Below are positions 1 through 9,371 of a stretch of DNA of 27,340 nucleotides, in pieces (the stretch's first letter is position 1; every line of letters starts with the position of its first letter). The notes beneath the pieces are model-generated. The model worked only from the letters and a program-made list of their open reading frames with translations. It was not told the DNA's origin and did not search any database. Location: the NCBI GenBank assembly GCA_963575745.1, contig CAUYUJ010002054.1:66781-94120 (forward strand), given 5' to 3'. Origin of the DNA: Prorocentrum cordatum. Taxonomy: Eukaryota; Sar; Dinophyceae; Prorocentrales; Prorocentraceae. Position numbers and translations under genes: made by a program.

Positions 1-3
1 TCT

Positions 4-231
4 CGCCACTGAGCCCCATGCGCTGGAGGACGTCGGCGGATGCGATGCCGCGAGGGTGGCGTAGATGAGACCACAGCCGTGGGAAGGCGAAATAGTGCGC
101 AATGTCGTCGATGTCATGCTTGCCCTCGATCTCGGGGCAGCCGACGATGCAGTTGAGCTTGCGCGGGTGGACGTGCATGCGGTAGCTTGTTGTCCATGCG
201 CCCCGCAGCGTCTTGAAGACTGGCCACAGCC
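4..231 (-). pseudogene. LINE C-terminal Cys/His knuckle relic
   Basis: In one minus-strand frame the peptide segments RGAWTTSYRMHVHPRKLN, CIVGC (151-137) and DIAHYFAFPRLW (106-71) appear. The arrangement C-x3-C, then HY, then P-x-LW fits the C-terminal zinc knuckle of non-LTR retrotransposon proteins, in which the residue before P is normally Cys. Here that position is Phe (codon at 83-85), so metal binding is probably lost. The frame stays open to the left window edge, where the element is cut. Confidence 0.6.
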
Positions 232-1263
232 TTGAGGAAGGTGCTCGGGAGAGATGCAGGCGCAGCGTCGCCCGCTCGGAGGACAGCGACGAGGGCTAGC
301 TTTGGATGTCAATCATGACCGCGGGCGGGCTCTCATCGCCCCAACGCGCAGTGTCGCCAGGTAGCCGTTGATCTTCATCGCGCATGTCTTCCGCAGTAAG
401 CCAGCGACGGCGGGCGCGGTGTTCAGCAGCTTCCTCGCCACGTCCTCGCTGGGTAGCAGCGGGCGGATGCGCGGCCAGGTAGATCGCGATGCGACGGCTG
501 CGGGCACTTGCAGCAGCATGCCAGCTCCTCTCGCCAATGTCAACGGTTGTCTGGCGGCGGCCGTCTCCGTCTCGGCAGGGGCCGAACGCGTTGTCGAACT
601 GGGGGCGGCGAAGGGCGCCAGTCAAGCACGGGGCGCGCCACTGTATCCAGTCGGTGTAGTCGTCGGCGTCGGTGTCCAAGAATACGTTGCGGCACGCTCG
701 CTCATGTGGGCAATGGATTGTTCGGAATCTTGATTAGGCCGAGAGGGATGGTGTCCTCGAAATTCAGGAATGGACGAGCATGTTGTTGAGGCCCGAGGAG
801 CGGGAATCAGGACTTGAAGCGCTTGGTGATGGTCTTGCCGAAGGCGTCGAAGTAAAGACTGCTCCGAAGTTCGGGTATATGTGCTTGTTGAGGAGATTTC
901 GGCTTAGATGCTTGTCCTATGCCTGGAGCCTTGCCACGACTCTGGGCACTGTTACGACCCTCTTCCGATGGCGTCAGTCTTTTACCGTAAGCACTGCCAC
1001 GACTCAGGACCCAGTTGCGGCCCGCGTCCGATAGCGCCAGACGCCCAGAAGCAGCGGCTCGGCGGCGGGCGGCTTCGAGTGCTTGAGTGGCTCTCAGCGG
1101 CGTGCCCAGCGAGCGCGTAAGCGTCTTGTGGGTCGACCCCTTGAACGTCGGGCAGAGCCGGCTGTTCGCGATCATCTCGGAACGCTGCACGACGGAGAGC
1201 TTGTCTTCCCAGCGGTCGGCGCGCCAGCGTTCGTCGATAACTTAGCAGATAGGAAGACGATCT
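231..1263 (-). pseudogene. Presumed LINE C-terminal region, no motif recognised
   Basis: This stretch lies between the thumb and the zinc-knuckle relic, so position implies it is part of the same element. Open frames of up to 127 codons exist (for example 1190-807 and 679-296), but I cannot tell which, if any, preserves the original frame. Arg/Ala-rich helices are the only visible character. Confidence 0.4.
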
Positions 1264-1785
1264 TCAGGAATTGCTCGATGGAGGCGCAGAAGGCGAGGTC
1301 ATGTCGTCAATGTTTTCGCGGCGGTGCGTCGCGTCGTAGCCGCGAGCAGGGTCGCTTGCCCCAGCGGCGTTTCCACCCCGGCCCACCGCTTGAATGAAAG
1401 TATTTCCATCCTGGCGAAGCTGAACGGGGCAGCGAGGACAAGCGCGTGCAGCGCGGGAGAATTCTTTGGCGCGCAAGCATGGCGACGGTGGGCGCAGCTG
1501 GCCGATGCACGAGAGGCAGGTGACTTCGGCGACCTCGTAAGCCTTGATGCTCTGCTGGAGCGGCGAGCGGGCGGCTCCGAAGATTTGGGCGGCGCCACCT
1601 GCTGGAGGGACCCTTTCGCTGCGTGGGGGGAGTGGCGCCGGGGCCAATGCGCGCGCCGAGGTAGCTCGCGCGGCTGGCGGTCCTGAAGTCGCGCCAAGGC
1701 GCGTCGAATTCGGCGAGCACCTGCTGCATCTGCTGCCTGAGCTGAGGGGTGGGGGGGGGGCGTCCACCTCGGAACGATCGTGCAC
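1264..1785 (-). pseudogene. LINE reverse transcriptase thumb and post-RT region, frameshifted
   Basis: Downstream of the palm, ASYLGARIGPGA (1669-1634) fits the conserved YLG motif that starts the thumb in non-LTR reverse transcriptases. A different frame then gives EVTCLSCIGQLRPPSP (about 1533-1486), similar to the post-thumb strand I recall in dinoflagellate retroelements. The two pieces lie in different frames, so at least one indel separates them. A G run of about ten bases at 1750-1759 lies just upstream and is a likely slippage point. After about 1486 the sequence is low in recognisable motifs. Confidence 0.7.
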
Positions 1786-1796
1786 TTCCTGGCCTA

Positions 1797-2541
1797 CAGG
1801 TGAAGAGCAGCGAAGAGTTGGGCGGCTGGTAGATGTGAGAAGAGCTTTTGGATGTCACGCAGGGCGGCCAGAATGATGCCTAGGTCGTCAGCGCAAACGC
1901 TAGTGAGGCCGCGACCGACGTGGTCGAGCTCGCACATGGTGGCGCGGATGATCGGGTCGAAGATGAGCGCCCACAGTGCGCCGCTCAGCGGGCAATCTTG
2001 AGCGAAGCCCGACTCGGCGATGAGGAAAGGAAAACGAGCTCAGTCCATCTCTAGGAAGGTGAATGGCACGCGGCGGCAGGATCGGAGCAGTTCGGGCATG
2101 GGCCCGTGGATTCCCCGGCGCTGGAGGACACCCCAGGGCCATTCACGCAGCAGGCTGGGGAAGGCGGCCGCGATGTCCATGCTGGCGAAGCACGGCGCCT
2201 AGACGATGTTGTTCAGGAGCTGCCGCCCGTTGACGAAGCCCTGCTGCTCCTTGGCAGTATGGCCAGCGATGCGATGCAGCCTGCCGTTCGCGGCGGATGC
2301 GACGAGCTTGATGTCGCTGTTCTTCATGGCGAGCGGGCGCAGGCAGTCGGGGGGCCGCGAGCATTCGAAGTTGCCGAGGGGCCCGTCTCCTGTCCGCAAC
2401 ATGGCCATCATGGAGTAGTTCAAGTCGAAGGGGATCACGCCGCCGCCCGCGAGCGAGAGTCCAGCTCGGGGAAGGGTTCGAGGCAGCCGGGGGAGTTGAG
2501 CCAAGCGCGGTAGGGCAGCCCACCAGGTCCAGGCGCGGAGT
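1797..2541 (-). pseudogene. LINE reverse transcriptase fingers/palm with two in-frame stops
   Basis: This is the catalytic core that copies element RNA into DNA. SAPGPGGLPYRAW (2539-2501) is the entry motif. A frameshift follows, after which one frame carries LRPLAMKNSDIKLVASA (2342-2292), KEQQGFVNGRQLLNNIV (2252-2202), motif A as ASMDIAAAFPSLLREW (2186-2139), motif B as GFAQDCPLSGALW (2009-1971) and motif C as SVCADDLGIIL (about 1901-1869). The palm aspartates are therefore present: D in motif A and the DD of CADD at 1884-1889. The usual first residue of motif C (Tyr or Phe) is Cys here. The frame is interrupted by TAG at 2199-2201 and TGA at 2040-2042 and ends at 1794-1796, so the protein cannot be made whole without readthrough or repair. 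Confidence 0.9.
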
Positions 2542-2649
2542 CGCCTGCCTTGCGGGCAACGCTTCGAAGGTCGTGAAGGTCAAGAAACGGTAAGTCAGCG
2601 CGATCACTGGGCGGAAAGACTCCATCGAGGGAGCGCTTCAAGTCGGCGA

Positions 2650-3577
2650 CGTTGACGGCTTTGGCGGAAAAGACCTGGCCCCAATGGCTCTGAATTGCGC
2701 TGTGCAGCCATCGGGTGGCGACGACACGGCGCTGGGCGCCGGTGGAGATGCGCGCGCCAAGTACCGAGCGCCGGGCGAAAGGCTCCCAGAGTTTGCCCCG
2801 TTGCCCAGCACGACGAGCCGGCTGCCGCCATGTGTCCTCGAGCTGGCGGCTCAGCTCCTGAAGGCGGCTCGGGCGTGGGCAGCGGCTTCCTGGCGACGCT
2901 TGTCAGCGCATGCCAGTTGCGCGGAGTCGGCCACCGTCGCGAATTCGTCGGGGTTGGAGATGGAGGTCCCGCCGTTGTCGAAGCCGAAGTAGGTGGCACC
3001 AGCCGCGGTGTCCGCGGCCGGCAACTGAGCGAGCCGAGAGCCCCGGCAACGCACGGCGCGGGCCATGCTGCGGAGCGTAGTCATGGCCCGCGCCTCCTGG
3101 CAGATGAGCAGACCGGAACCCTTCAACTCGGCAGGGCGTATCTTGACGAGGGCGTCTCGAGCTTTCTGCGCCGCCGAAGTCTCGGCGCGCTCCACGGCGC
3201 GCAAGGTCGAGAGCGGGTCGAGGCCCAAGGCGTCGAGCATGCTCTGGAAACGCGAGAAGCAAAACTTGTAGCTCCTGGAATCGAAGATGAAGGCGGGGAT
3301 GCCTCTCCCCGCAGGCGGGCGTTGTGCCCGAGAGCGGAGACGAAGATGAAGTACTTCATGGTCGCTAGAAATGCTCGCAAGCTTCCTCCAGCGGGCGACT
3401 GTCGATGGTCAGGTGGACTTCCAGGCGGGGGGCGTTGTAGAGGCGGGGGTGGGAATGGAGCATCGGTCGATGGTGGCTTTTGTCTTCTTGGCCGCGCGGC
3501 GGTGGGTTGTGGAGCGAGTGGCAACCTCCGCCATCAATGCAAATATCCGCTTCCAGGACGCGGGCTGGCACTGTCAT
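2650..3577 (-). pseudogene. LINE linker between endonuclease and reverse transcriptase, frameshifted
   Basis: The stretch between the two enzymatic domains is Ala/Arg-rich and helical, as expected for this linker. The best open part is 3240-2851 (129 codons), with segments such as TLRSMARAVRCRGSRLAQL and YFGFDNGGTSISNPDEFATV. These resemble the basic helical linkers I recall from related retroelements. The segment 3577-3365 lies in another frame and probably covers the end of the endonuclease. Near 2700-2650 a segment reading AIGARSFPPKPST may correspond to the conserved 'W..F..K' stretch just before the reverse transcriptase. No independent function is implied. Confidence 0.55.
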
Positions 3578-4122
3578 AGCGGTCCGCCCTGGAGGCGTCG
3601 ACGGGGCGCAGGAGGCTCTTGGGCGGCAGCTCGGAGATGTTGGCGTCCCCGATCAGGGCGAGTTCACGCGTGTCTGCGTCAGCGGTGACACGAGCGCAGG
3701 CGATGTCCAAGGCGCGCTGGAACTTCTGTCTGTCCTCGACTTTCAGCTCGTGGTTGCGCGCGTTGAAGATGGCGGTCTCGCGCGTGCGCGAGCTGCCCGG
3801 CATCCGCGGCTCGGCGATCCATCCAGGTGCGACACGGCGGAAATCGCAGAGAAGGCGCTCTTGCACGGAGAGACGAAGCTCCCGCTCATCACGGGGCACC
3901 AGGAAGCCGATGCCACCCGCGGTCTCCGCATTCGCATCGCAGGCGGAGTGGGGCGCTATGTGATGGTGCTCGGTGGGCTCGGCCAGGATCTGGAGGTCGG
4001 CGATGTTGCCGCGCGTCTCCTGCAGCGCGATCAGCATTCGCCGCCTCGCGCACGGCGGGGAGATGTTACGCTTGAGCGAGCGCCGAGGCCAAGGAATGCC
4101 AGGTGCTCCACGACGCGACGTT
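3534..4122 (-). pseudogene. LINE endonuclease (EEP/APE-like) domain, frameshifted
   Basis: In an intact LINE this domain nicks target DNA to prime reverse transcription. The N-terminal strand is seen as NVASWSTWHSLASALAQA (4122-4069), which then stops. The domain continues in another frame with MLIALQETRG, whose QE (around 4014-4025) matches the catalytic glutamate motif of the family. GGIGFLVPRDER (about 3917-3882) matches the conserved glycine-rich strand, AIFNARNHEL fits the next strand, and IGDANIS (3653-3633) matches the GD-N motif. A convincing terminal SDH motif was not found, though the sequence after 3577 changes frame again. The frameshift near 4069 and the missing terminal His motif argue that the enzyme is inactive. 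The frame from 4193 to 3534 is open for 219 codons, but its first ~50 residues do not look like the domain and are probably out of phase. Confidence 0.82.
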
Positions 4123-4386
4123 GAGGCCGCCGGGCTGCTGCTTGATGAACCAAGGAGGCCAGCGGGTGATGAGCGCCACTGCGCTGCCGCCATGGAATCC
4201 GCGAAGGCGGCGGCAAGCTCGGCGCCGAGGGCATCGCGTTCCTCGGCGGGCTGGAGCAGCGGCGTCAGGCCAGGGAATTTTAATAACTGCCTCGGGAGCG
4301 GGCCCGGCGGTGACGCGCGCGTTCGGCGAACCGTTGGCCGAGGGGCAGCCGCGCGCGCAATGAATCCTGACGTCGATCTGAGGGTG

Positions 4387-4512
4387 CTAGGTGATGATGA
4401 GCTCGCTGAGTTTCTTGACTTGCGTTAGTACCGAAGCGTTCGCGAGGATTTGTTCGCGGAGGCGCAGAGCGGCGCGGGGCCTGGGCAGGGTCGGGCTGAA
4501 AATGTTCGCCAT
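4387..4512 (-). pseudogene. Short open frame upstream of the endonuclease, probably LINE leader or ORF remnant
   Basis: An ATG-started frame of 41 codons begins MANIFSPTLPRP and continues into a predicted amphipathic helix (LREQILANASVLTQVKKL) before TAG at 4387-4389. It lies about 270 bp upstream of the endonuclease N-terminus and on the same strand, so it may be part of the retroelement's protein before a premature stop. I recognise no domain. It could equally be chance. Confidence 0.3.
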
Positions 4513-5704
4513 GTTTCTCCATCTCGAAAGGCTTTGCGTAGAGTGGCAGCGCGAGGAAAAGCCGAGGACGCCGCTGCCGGCGATCGCAAATGACGTTCTT
4601 GAAGCGTTGAGGCGAATCCCGTTGACGTCGACGTCCGCAGCTCGAAATGAATCAGAGAGGGCATGCTTTTATGTCGGGCATGTCCTTCTACGGGCGGCTT
4701 TTGAAAGACATGCAGCACATGGTCAAAACACAATTTTTGGTTGGTACTGCAAGAAGGGGAAAAAAGGGGGGGGGGGAAAACGTTGGAAAAACCACAAACA
4801 TACTTCTGGAACAAGAAACAGCGATCCCTGCTGGAGGATTGCCTTGCGTTCGCGATTTCCTCCCTGCGTGTCTCGGCGCGCGCGATAAAGGGGGCGCCTC
4901 TTCAACCGCGCATAAAGCATGGCCGCGTATATTTTGCTACATGAAACTCGATGCGCATTCAACGGTTTTGCGTTCGCGCGTGAGCGGACCGACCCCGCCG
5001 CGCACTCGGCCGACTCCACGCGGCACGTTGCCACTGGGCCCACCTCGAGGACGAGCGACAGACGCAGCGGGCGCCCTGCGGGCGCGCGAGGGGAGCCACC
5101 AAAAAACAACCAATCCAAACGCGCAGACGATCCAAAGGCAACCGCTGATCTAACACGCGCAGATGGCAAACGAGAAGCGCCGCAAAATAAAAATAAGGGT
5201 CCACGGGGGCTGGCGGAACATCGCAAGCTCGCCCTCCTGATCGACCAGCCCTCCTCCCCCGCGCCCTCCTCGCCCCCGTCGCCACGCGCAATTGCCTGCC
5301 AGTAGAAACGAGGGCGGGCGCGCGGGGGAACATGGTCCAAACGTGGATGCAAAAGCATTGCCCTTTGTCCGTCTGGAAGCTGCGTGACGCGCGTAGCGCA
5401 TCGCATGTTTGACGCGCGCGCGTGGAGAGCCGGTCCCTCCGCGAGATCGGGCGCGCAGATTGAACCCGCGCCGCTTCCGCGGCGCGGAACGACGCGCGCT
5501 CGGCGCGCTGCGGCGCGCCGTTCAGACCACGAGGGCACCGCAGCAGCAGTGCGCGTCGCGCGTTTGGCAAACCTGACGCAGGGCATCTGAACCGCAAGCG
5601 AGCCCACTACGTCGCGCGCAACGGCGGCGCGATTTCTGGCGAAGGGGAAGGGGCATTGCTGCGAGATTTTCGCGTTCTCGACGAACGGCCACGGGTCCCG
5701 CCTC
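4513..5704. other. No recognisable gene; G-rich spacer
   Basis: I see no motif-bearing coding sequence. A G run of 11 lies at 4766-4776 within an A/G-rich patch. The region 5390-5640 is dense in GCGC. Long minus-strand open frames here have Arg/Ala-rich low-complexity translations typical of GC-rich noncoding DNA. The A-rich patch near 5185-5205 (AAAATAAAAATAAGGGTCC) vaguely resembles one at 7305-7325, which may mark an old shared repeat. Confidence 0.6.
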
Positions 5705-6240
5705 AAGGCAGTGCTTTCTGGGAAACTCGTGGGGGCATCTCCTGGGTGACTTGGAACTGTCGAAAATCGTCACGCACTGCGTCCTGGGGTGCTTTGATGT
5801 GTCGCAAATGGTCGGTGAACATCTCCTAGGTTACTTTGAAACATCAGAGATCGCTGCGGGGGTGAGCATGGAGTATTCTGGAATTTCGCAGATGGCAGGG
5901 GGGGGCATATTTGTGGTATTCTGAAAACTCGCAAATTGCAATGGAGTGTTTTGAGAAATTCTAAAATTTCGCAGATGGCACTGGAATATCATTGAGTTAT
6001 TCTGAAATTTTGGAGATGGCACTGGAATATCTGTGGGGTCTTTTGAAATTTCGCAGTTGGTACTGTGGTATATTTAGAGTATTAGAAAGTTCGCACATGG
6101 CGCTGGAGCACATCTGAAGTATCTTCGGATAGGTTCGAAGCATTTTGGGGGGCATTACTTGAACGCGTGAAATATGCGTGGGTATTTTTGGCACATGCTT
6201 CAATATCTGAAGCCTGCGGGGAGTACTTTGTGAGCATTTG
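5705..6240. repeat. Degenerate tandem repeat, ~41-bp period
   Basis: About 12 diverged copies of a unit approximating TATTCTGAAATTTCGCAGATGGCACTGGAATATCxxTGGGG run through the block. The TATTC-like start of successive units falls at 5874, 5917, 5957, 5998, 6039, 6080 and 6120, giving steps of 43, 40, 41, 41, 41 and 40 bp. The outer copies (5705-5830 and 6130-6240) are more diverged. Since 41 is not a multiple of three the array cannot encode a constant peptide repeat. It is AT-richer than its surroundings. Confidence 0.85.
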
Positions 6241-6653
6241 AAAACTGCGGGGCGCGTTGGAATATGTTACGCGCGCATTGCGCTGGAAATCCTCTGGTGG
6301 GGGATTTTGCGTCGTCGGCGACCGCGGAACATCCCGCGCTGGAGTAGTTCGTTAACTCACGGGGCGCGTCGGACACTCGCTCGGGGCATCCGAGGCGCTA
6401 CTGCTGCGCGTGTGACGATGCTTGTCCGTGCCCTGGATGCCCCGACGGCGCCGACGACGATGCAGGCGCGCCGCAGGCTCCTGGCCCTGCTTCACCGCGC
6501 GCGAACTGGGCCCACCGATCTGTACACATGAGTATCTGTATATAGACGTGCGCACGCACGCAGGCAGGGATATCGCTCTGCCCTGGCCAAATGCGCCCCA
6601 CTCTGTCCCGCGCGATCCGCGCGACCACCTTGCCGATTCAATGGGTAAGGGTC
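6241..6653. other. No recognisable gene
   Basis: GC-rich sequence between the 41-bp array and the TA microsatellites. No motif, repeat or convincing reading frame was seen. Confidence 0.5.
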
Positions 6654-6722
6654 ATATTTATATATATATATATATACAAAGGTCATATATATAGATACAT
6701 ATACATATACATATATATATAC
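6654..6722. repeat. (TA)n / (CATATA)n microsatellite
   Basis: Two TA runs each introduced by GGTCATAT (about 6650 and 6681) suggest that a short TA tract plus its left flank was duplicated. The second run degrades into CATATA repeats. Confidence 0.9.
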
Positions 6723-6829
6723 AAATTGTCACACGTAGCCCTAATCGCACATTGCCCATGCAACGCCCACTTGTACCCATATCTAATCTACCCCACCACA
6801 ACGGCACAAGCAACCTCCTTTTTCCTCGT

Positions 6830-6870
6830 GTACATATATATATATACGCATGTATGTATGTGTATATGTA
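6830..6870. repeat. (TA)n / (TG)n microsatellite
   Basis: A TA run followed by TGTATG repeats, about 110 bp after the previous TA tract. Confidence 0.85.
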
Positions 6871-7447
6871 AGAACAGACGATTGTCTATATGCCAACTCT
6901 TCGCCGACTCCAGAGCCGCCCTAGTCGGAGCCAGTTCTGACATTTCCTTGCGCCCAATTGCAATCGACCTGACTCGCGGGCAACCCCCAGTCCACTCCTA
7001 CCGCGCTCCATCTCAACTCCTACTCCAATCAGATCCGCTCGATGATGGCATCAAAAATGGGCTACGCCTTGTCCTGTCTGGCACGAGCGCCGAGAGAGAC
7101 CCAGTGGCCGAACTCGGGAAGCGCCGGTCCACGCGCGCCACCCCCATAGAAAGGGAAGAGGGCGGGGAGGATGCACGAGGATGGCGCGCGGAAGCGAAAG
7201 GGGCCAAGGGGGGGGGGCTGGAGTTTTGCAGCGAGGACTTGAATGCCAGCGGCCACAAAAAAACTGATCGGGCGGCGTTTGCCGACGCGCGAAACAAAAT
7301 GAGGGAAACAAAAATCAAGGGTCCAAATATGCATGGCCACTGTCGGCCGCCCAGAGGGCACTCGTCGCATTGCTCGCGCCGCGCGCAAATCTAATCGCAG
7401 CGACGCGCCATCCAGTCCACGACGGTAGCGCGCGGCCCGCCCTCATT
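6871..7447. other. No recognisable gene
   Basis: A plus-strand frame is open from 6591 to 7394 but starts inside the TA microsatellites and shows no known domain. Its 3' half is hydrophilic and not obviously low complexity, so a short unknown exon cannot be excluded. GCGC-rich sequence dominates after 7370. Confidence 0.4.
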
Positions 7448-7990
7448 TCACGCGCTGCACAAACCGCGTCGCCATATGCGCGCGCCTCTGCTGCAACGCA
7501 ATTGCGCGCGCTGCCGCCACCAAATGCGGCGAAACAAATAAAGGTGTCGCCGCGCGGCGTAGCGCGTCTTCCAACCGCGTGCGTCGCGCGTTCGTCGAGC
7601 CAGCATCTGAAATTCTATATCAGAATTATTGTTGGAATATTTTGAACACGGCATGACACGTCGCAACGACATTACTTGTTCGACATCCTGCAGAGGGACG
7701 TGCCCGGGCCCCCGCTCCGCGCCAGAATGCGGCAGCACGTGGCGCTCGACCCCGGAAGCCCAGCGCGCTGACGCCGACGGAAGGGCGGAGCGGAGCGACT
7801 CTTCGGCGGCGATAGGGCGCTCGATGGAGGCATCGCTTTCTTGCTGCTCAGCATTGAGTGCTTCTACTCGGGCAGCGCGCGACTTGAGCAGGGCGACGTC
7901 CTGTTCGCACTTCTCTTGGTGTCCGCAAAGTTCAGCGGTGGTCTTGGCGATGGCCTCAATGACTTGAGCTTGAGCTTGGGGCGTGACTTG
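7448..7990 (-). pseudogene. Open minus-strand frame with coiled-coil segment, possible retroelement ORF1 or broken gene
   Basis: The minus-strand frame is open for 181 codons directly after a TAG at 7991-7993. Its first 75 or so residues look like an authentic coiled coil, with segments QVIEAIAKTTAELCGHQEK, CEQDVALLKSRAARVEALN and AEQQESDASIERPIAAEESL. The only ATG-like starts are internal. The piece VNNFKVYFKNEWAKLPG (8057-8007) lies just upstream in a different frame. A short 'F..Y....W..LP' segment followed by a coiled coil resembles first-ORF proteins I recall near dinoflagellate LINEs, but I could not verify this. It lies on the same strand as, and about 3 kb upstream of, the endonuclease-RT remnant. 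Confidence 0.45.
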
Positions 7991-8000
7991 CTAGGCGGCG

Positions 8001-8168
8001 ATCTCCCGGTAGCTTTGCCCATTCGTTCTTGAAGTATACCTTGAAGTTATTGACGCTGGTGGGCTGGGTGTCCTGCCGCGAGAACTTTGGCGGCGCCAGC
8101 TGCTCATGGGTCTGCCTTGCCATCGACGCCTTTCCCGCCGGTGTCGCTCGCTGCAGCGCCCTGAGCAA
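8001..8168 (-). pseudogene. Protein-like fragment with KVYFKNEWAKLP segment
   Basis: Residues such as MARQTHEQLAPPKFSRQ and VNNFKVYFKNEWAKLPG in this frame have the composition of real protein. The frame loses sense at about 8000, where the coiled-coil frame takes over one position shifted. The two pieces are probably consecutive parts of one former protein. No known domain was identified. Confidence 0.4.
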
Positions 8169-8361
8169 TGGCCGCGTCGATGCGCGGGAGTTGAGGGCCG
8201 CGCCAGCCTCGGGCGCGGCGCGCGCGCGCGATATGCAGGCCAGCTAATCTCGACCTCGCGGGCGCAAGGAAGGCATGGACATGGGCCCGCGCTGGCCCTG
8301 GGCCACGGGCCTCCGCGCTCTGCCACGGGGCGAAAACATCTCGAGCCCAAACGGCCACGGA

Positions 8362-8376
8362 GGGGGGGGGGGGGGG
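8362..8376. repeat. G15 homopolymer
   Basis: Fifteen uninterrupted G on the plus strand followed by AGGAGGAG. It lies between two protein-like minus-strand fragments and is a plausible site of frame-changing slippage. Confidence 0.9.
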
Positions 8377-8414
8377 AGGAGGAGCTCGCGCCCAAGTAGA
8401 AGGGATGTCCCCAG

Positions 8415-8693
8415 TTAGCACGCCTGGGCCGCGCCATGAGCACCGCCCGCGGCCCCCGCGGAGCCTGGCCCCAGGGGCCCGTCGAGCATCCCCACCTGCT
8501 CCCCGAAGCTGCCGTCGTCGATGAAGCCATCGCCCGAAAGGTCGGCGTCGGTGACGGCGGAACCGCCGATGAAGGCTAGCGGAACAGGGCCATCAGGCGC
8601 AGGAAGATTGGCGGTCGCCATGATCTGCGTGAACGAATCGATATCCTCACCCTCAGCTGCAACCGCCGCCAGCAGTTGGTTATCATACGCGTC
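8415..8693 (-). pseudogene. Acidic protein-like fragment
   Basis: In this frame DAYDNQLLAAVAAEGEDID and AVTDADLSGDGFIDDGSFG read as ordinary acidic protein, then end at a stop (8415-8417). The preceding fragment (9015-8692) ends just where this one starts, in a neighbouring frame, suggesting a small indel or a splice. The DADLSGDGFID piece faintly resembles an EF-hand loop, but the spacing of acidic residues and lack of flanking helices do not support calling one. Confidence 0.35.
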
Positions 8694-9015
8694 AGGGCTC
8701 GATTAGTTTAGCGTGCCGATCCATCGCGTCCAGTAGAGAAACAACATCATCCTCGTCCGCCATTGCCATCAGCATGCGCGGGCTGAGCTCGGAAGTCGGC
8801 AGTGGCTTGGTGAGCCCAGCCCCCGAGATGTCCGGGAAAGACGGGGAGAGAGGAAGCGCCACTATATAAGTTAGTCCAGAGTAAGGAGCACGATCATGCC
8901 CAAACTGACGCGAATCATTCACCGTACCAGGTGCCTTGACCACCGCGGGTGATCCCGTAGAAATCATACCAACATTGTGCAAAGAAGGAAGGTCGGCGAG
9001 ATCAGCACAGGCCAC
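8692..9015 (-). pseudogene. Protein-like fragment ending in acidic helix
   Basis: A 107-codon open frame with varied composition. Its C-terminal part contains SELSPRMLMAMADE and DDVVSLLDAMDRHAKL, an acidic amphipathic helix, before TGA. Codon third positions are less GC-biased than in the surroundings. No family was recognised. It probably belongs with the adjacent minus-strand fragments. Confidence 0.35.
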
Positions 9016-9073
9016 GGCGTCGTATCCGTCAAGTTGGGCGTACTGTCATTGCAACCCAACGTCTCCGCCTCCC

Positions 9074-9334
9074 TTAAGTCGAAGTGGTCGCTAGGCCAGA
9101 GTAACGTTCGCGTAGAGCTGGACATTGGGAGTGGCCAGGCGAGGCAGCTTCAGGAACAACTTCGCCTTCTTGAGCATGATGTGGGAGAGGCAGAAAACCA
9201 TCACCTAAAGCAGGCGCACCAAGATCAAGGTGAGGCATGAAGTCGGGAAATGCCGATTTCTCCGACCCCTTTAATCGGGACCGAAGGCCTGCAACCTGGT
9301 GTGTCAATGAGCTCGATCTCCATGTCAGTGTCAT
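9074..9334 (-). pseudogene. Protein-like fragment, unrecognised
   Basis: An 86-codon open frame including FPDFMPHLDLGAPALGDGF. A second frame over the same stretch reads ELLDIAQEGRHDTDMEIEL (about 9364-9300), which looks more protein-like upstream. A frame change near 9240-9300 would connect the two. Function unknown. Confidence 0.25.
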
Positions 9335-9371
9335 GGCGGCCTTCCTGCGCGATGTCTAACAGTTCGCAATC

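Larger units (their letters stand above)
1..4512 (-). mobile_element. Decayed APE-type non-LTR retrotransposon (LINE), 3' end beyond window
   Basis: Read on the minus strand, the region contains in correct order the landmarks of an APE-type LINE: an endonuclease/exonuclease/phosphatase domain (about 4122-3534), a linker (about 3270-2650), a reverse transcriptase (2539-1797), a thumb-like region (1669-1486) and a Cys/His knuckle relic (151-71). The motif wording resembles retroelement proteins I associate with dinoflagellate genomes, which is recollection rather than a search result. The copy is dead: domains lie in different frames and the reverse transcriptase has two internal stops. The 3' end, any poly-A or target-site duplication, is not in the window. 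The 5' boundary is uncertain; 4512 is the start of a short open frame and not a proven element end. Superfamily was not assigned. Confidence 0.85.

Noticed and set aside
4723-5706. 327-codon minus-strand open frame
   Set aside because: Arg/Ala/Pro-rich translation with overlapping open frames in other phases, as expected from GC-rich noncoding DNA.
6591-7394. 267-codon plus-strand open frame
   Set aside because: The first third translates a TA microsatellite (Tyr-Ile runs) and no domain is recognisable. A short unknown exon in the second half cannot be excluded.
8528-8580. EF-hand-like loop (DADLSGDGFID)
   Set aside because: Acidic positions only loosely fit a calcium-binding loop and no flanking helices are present.
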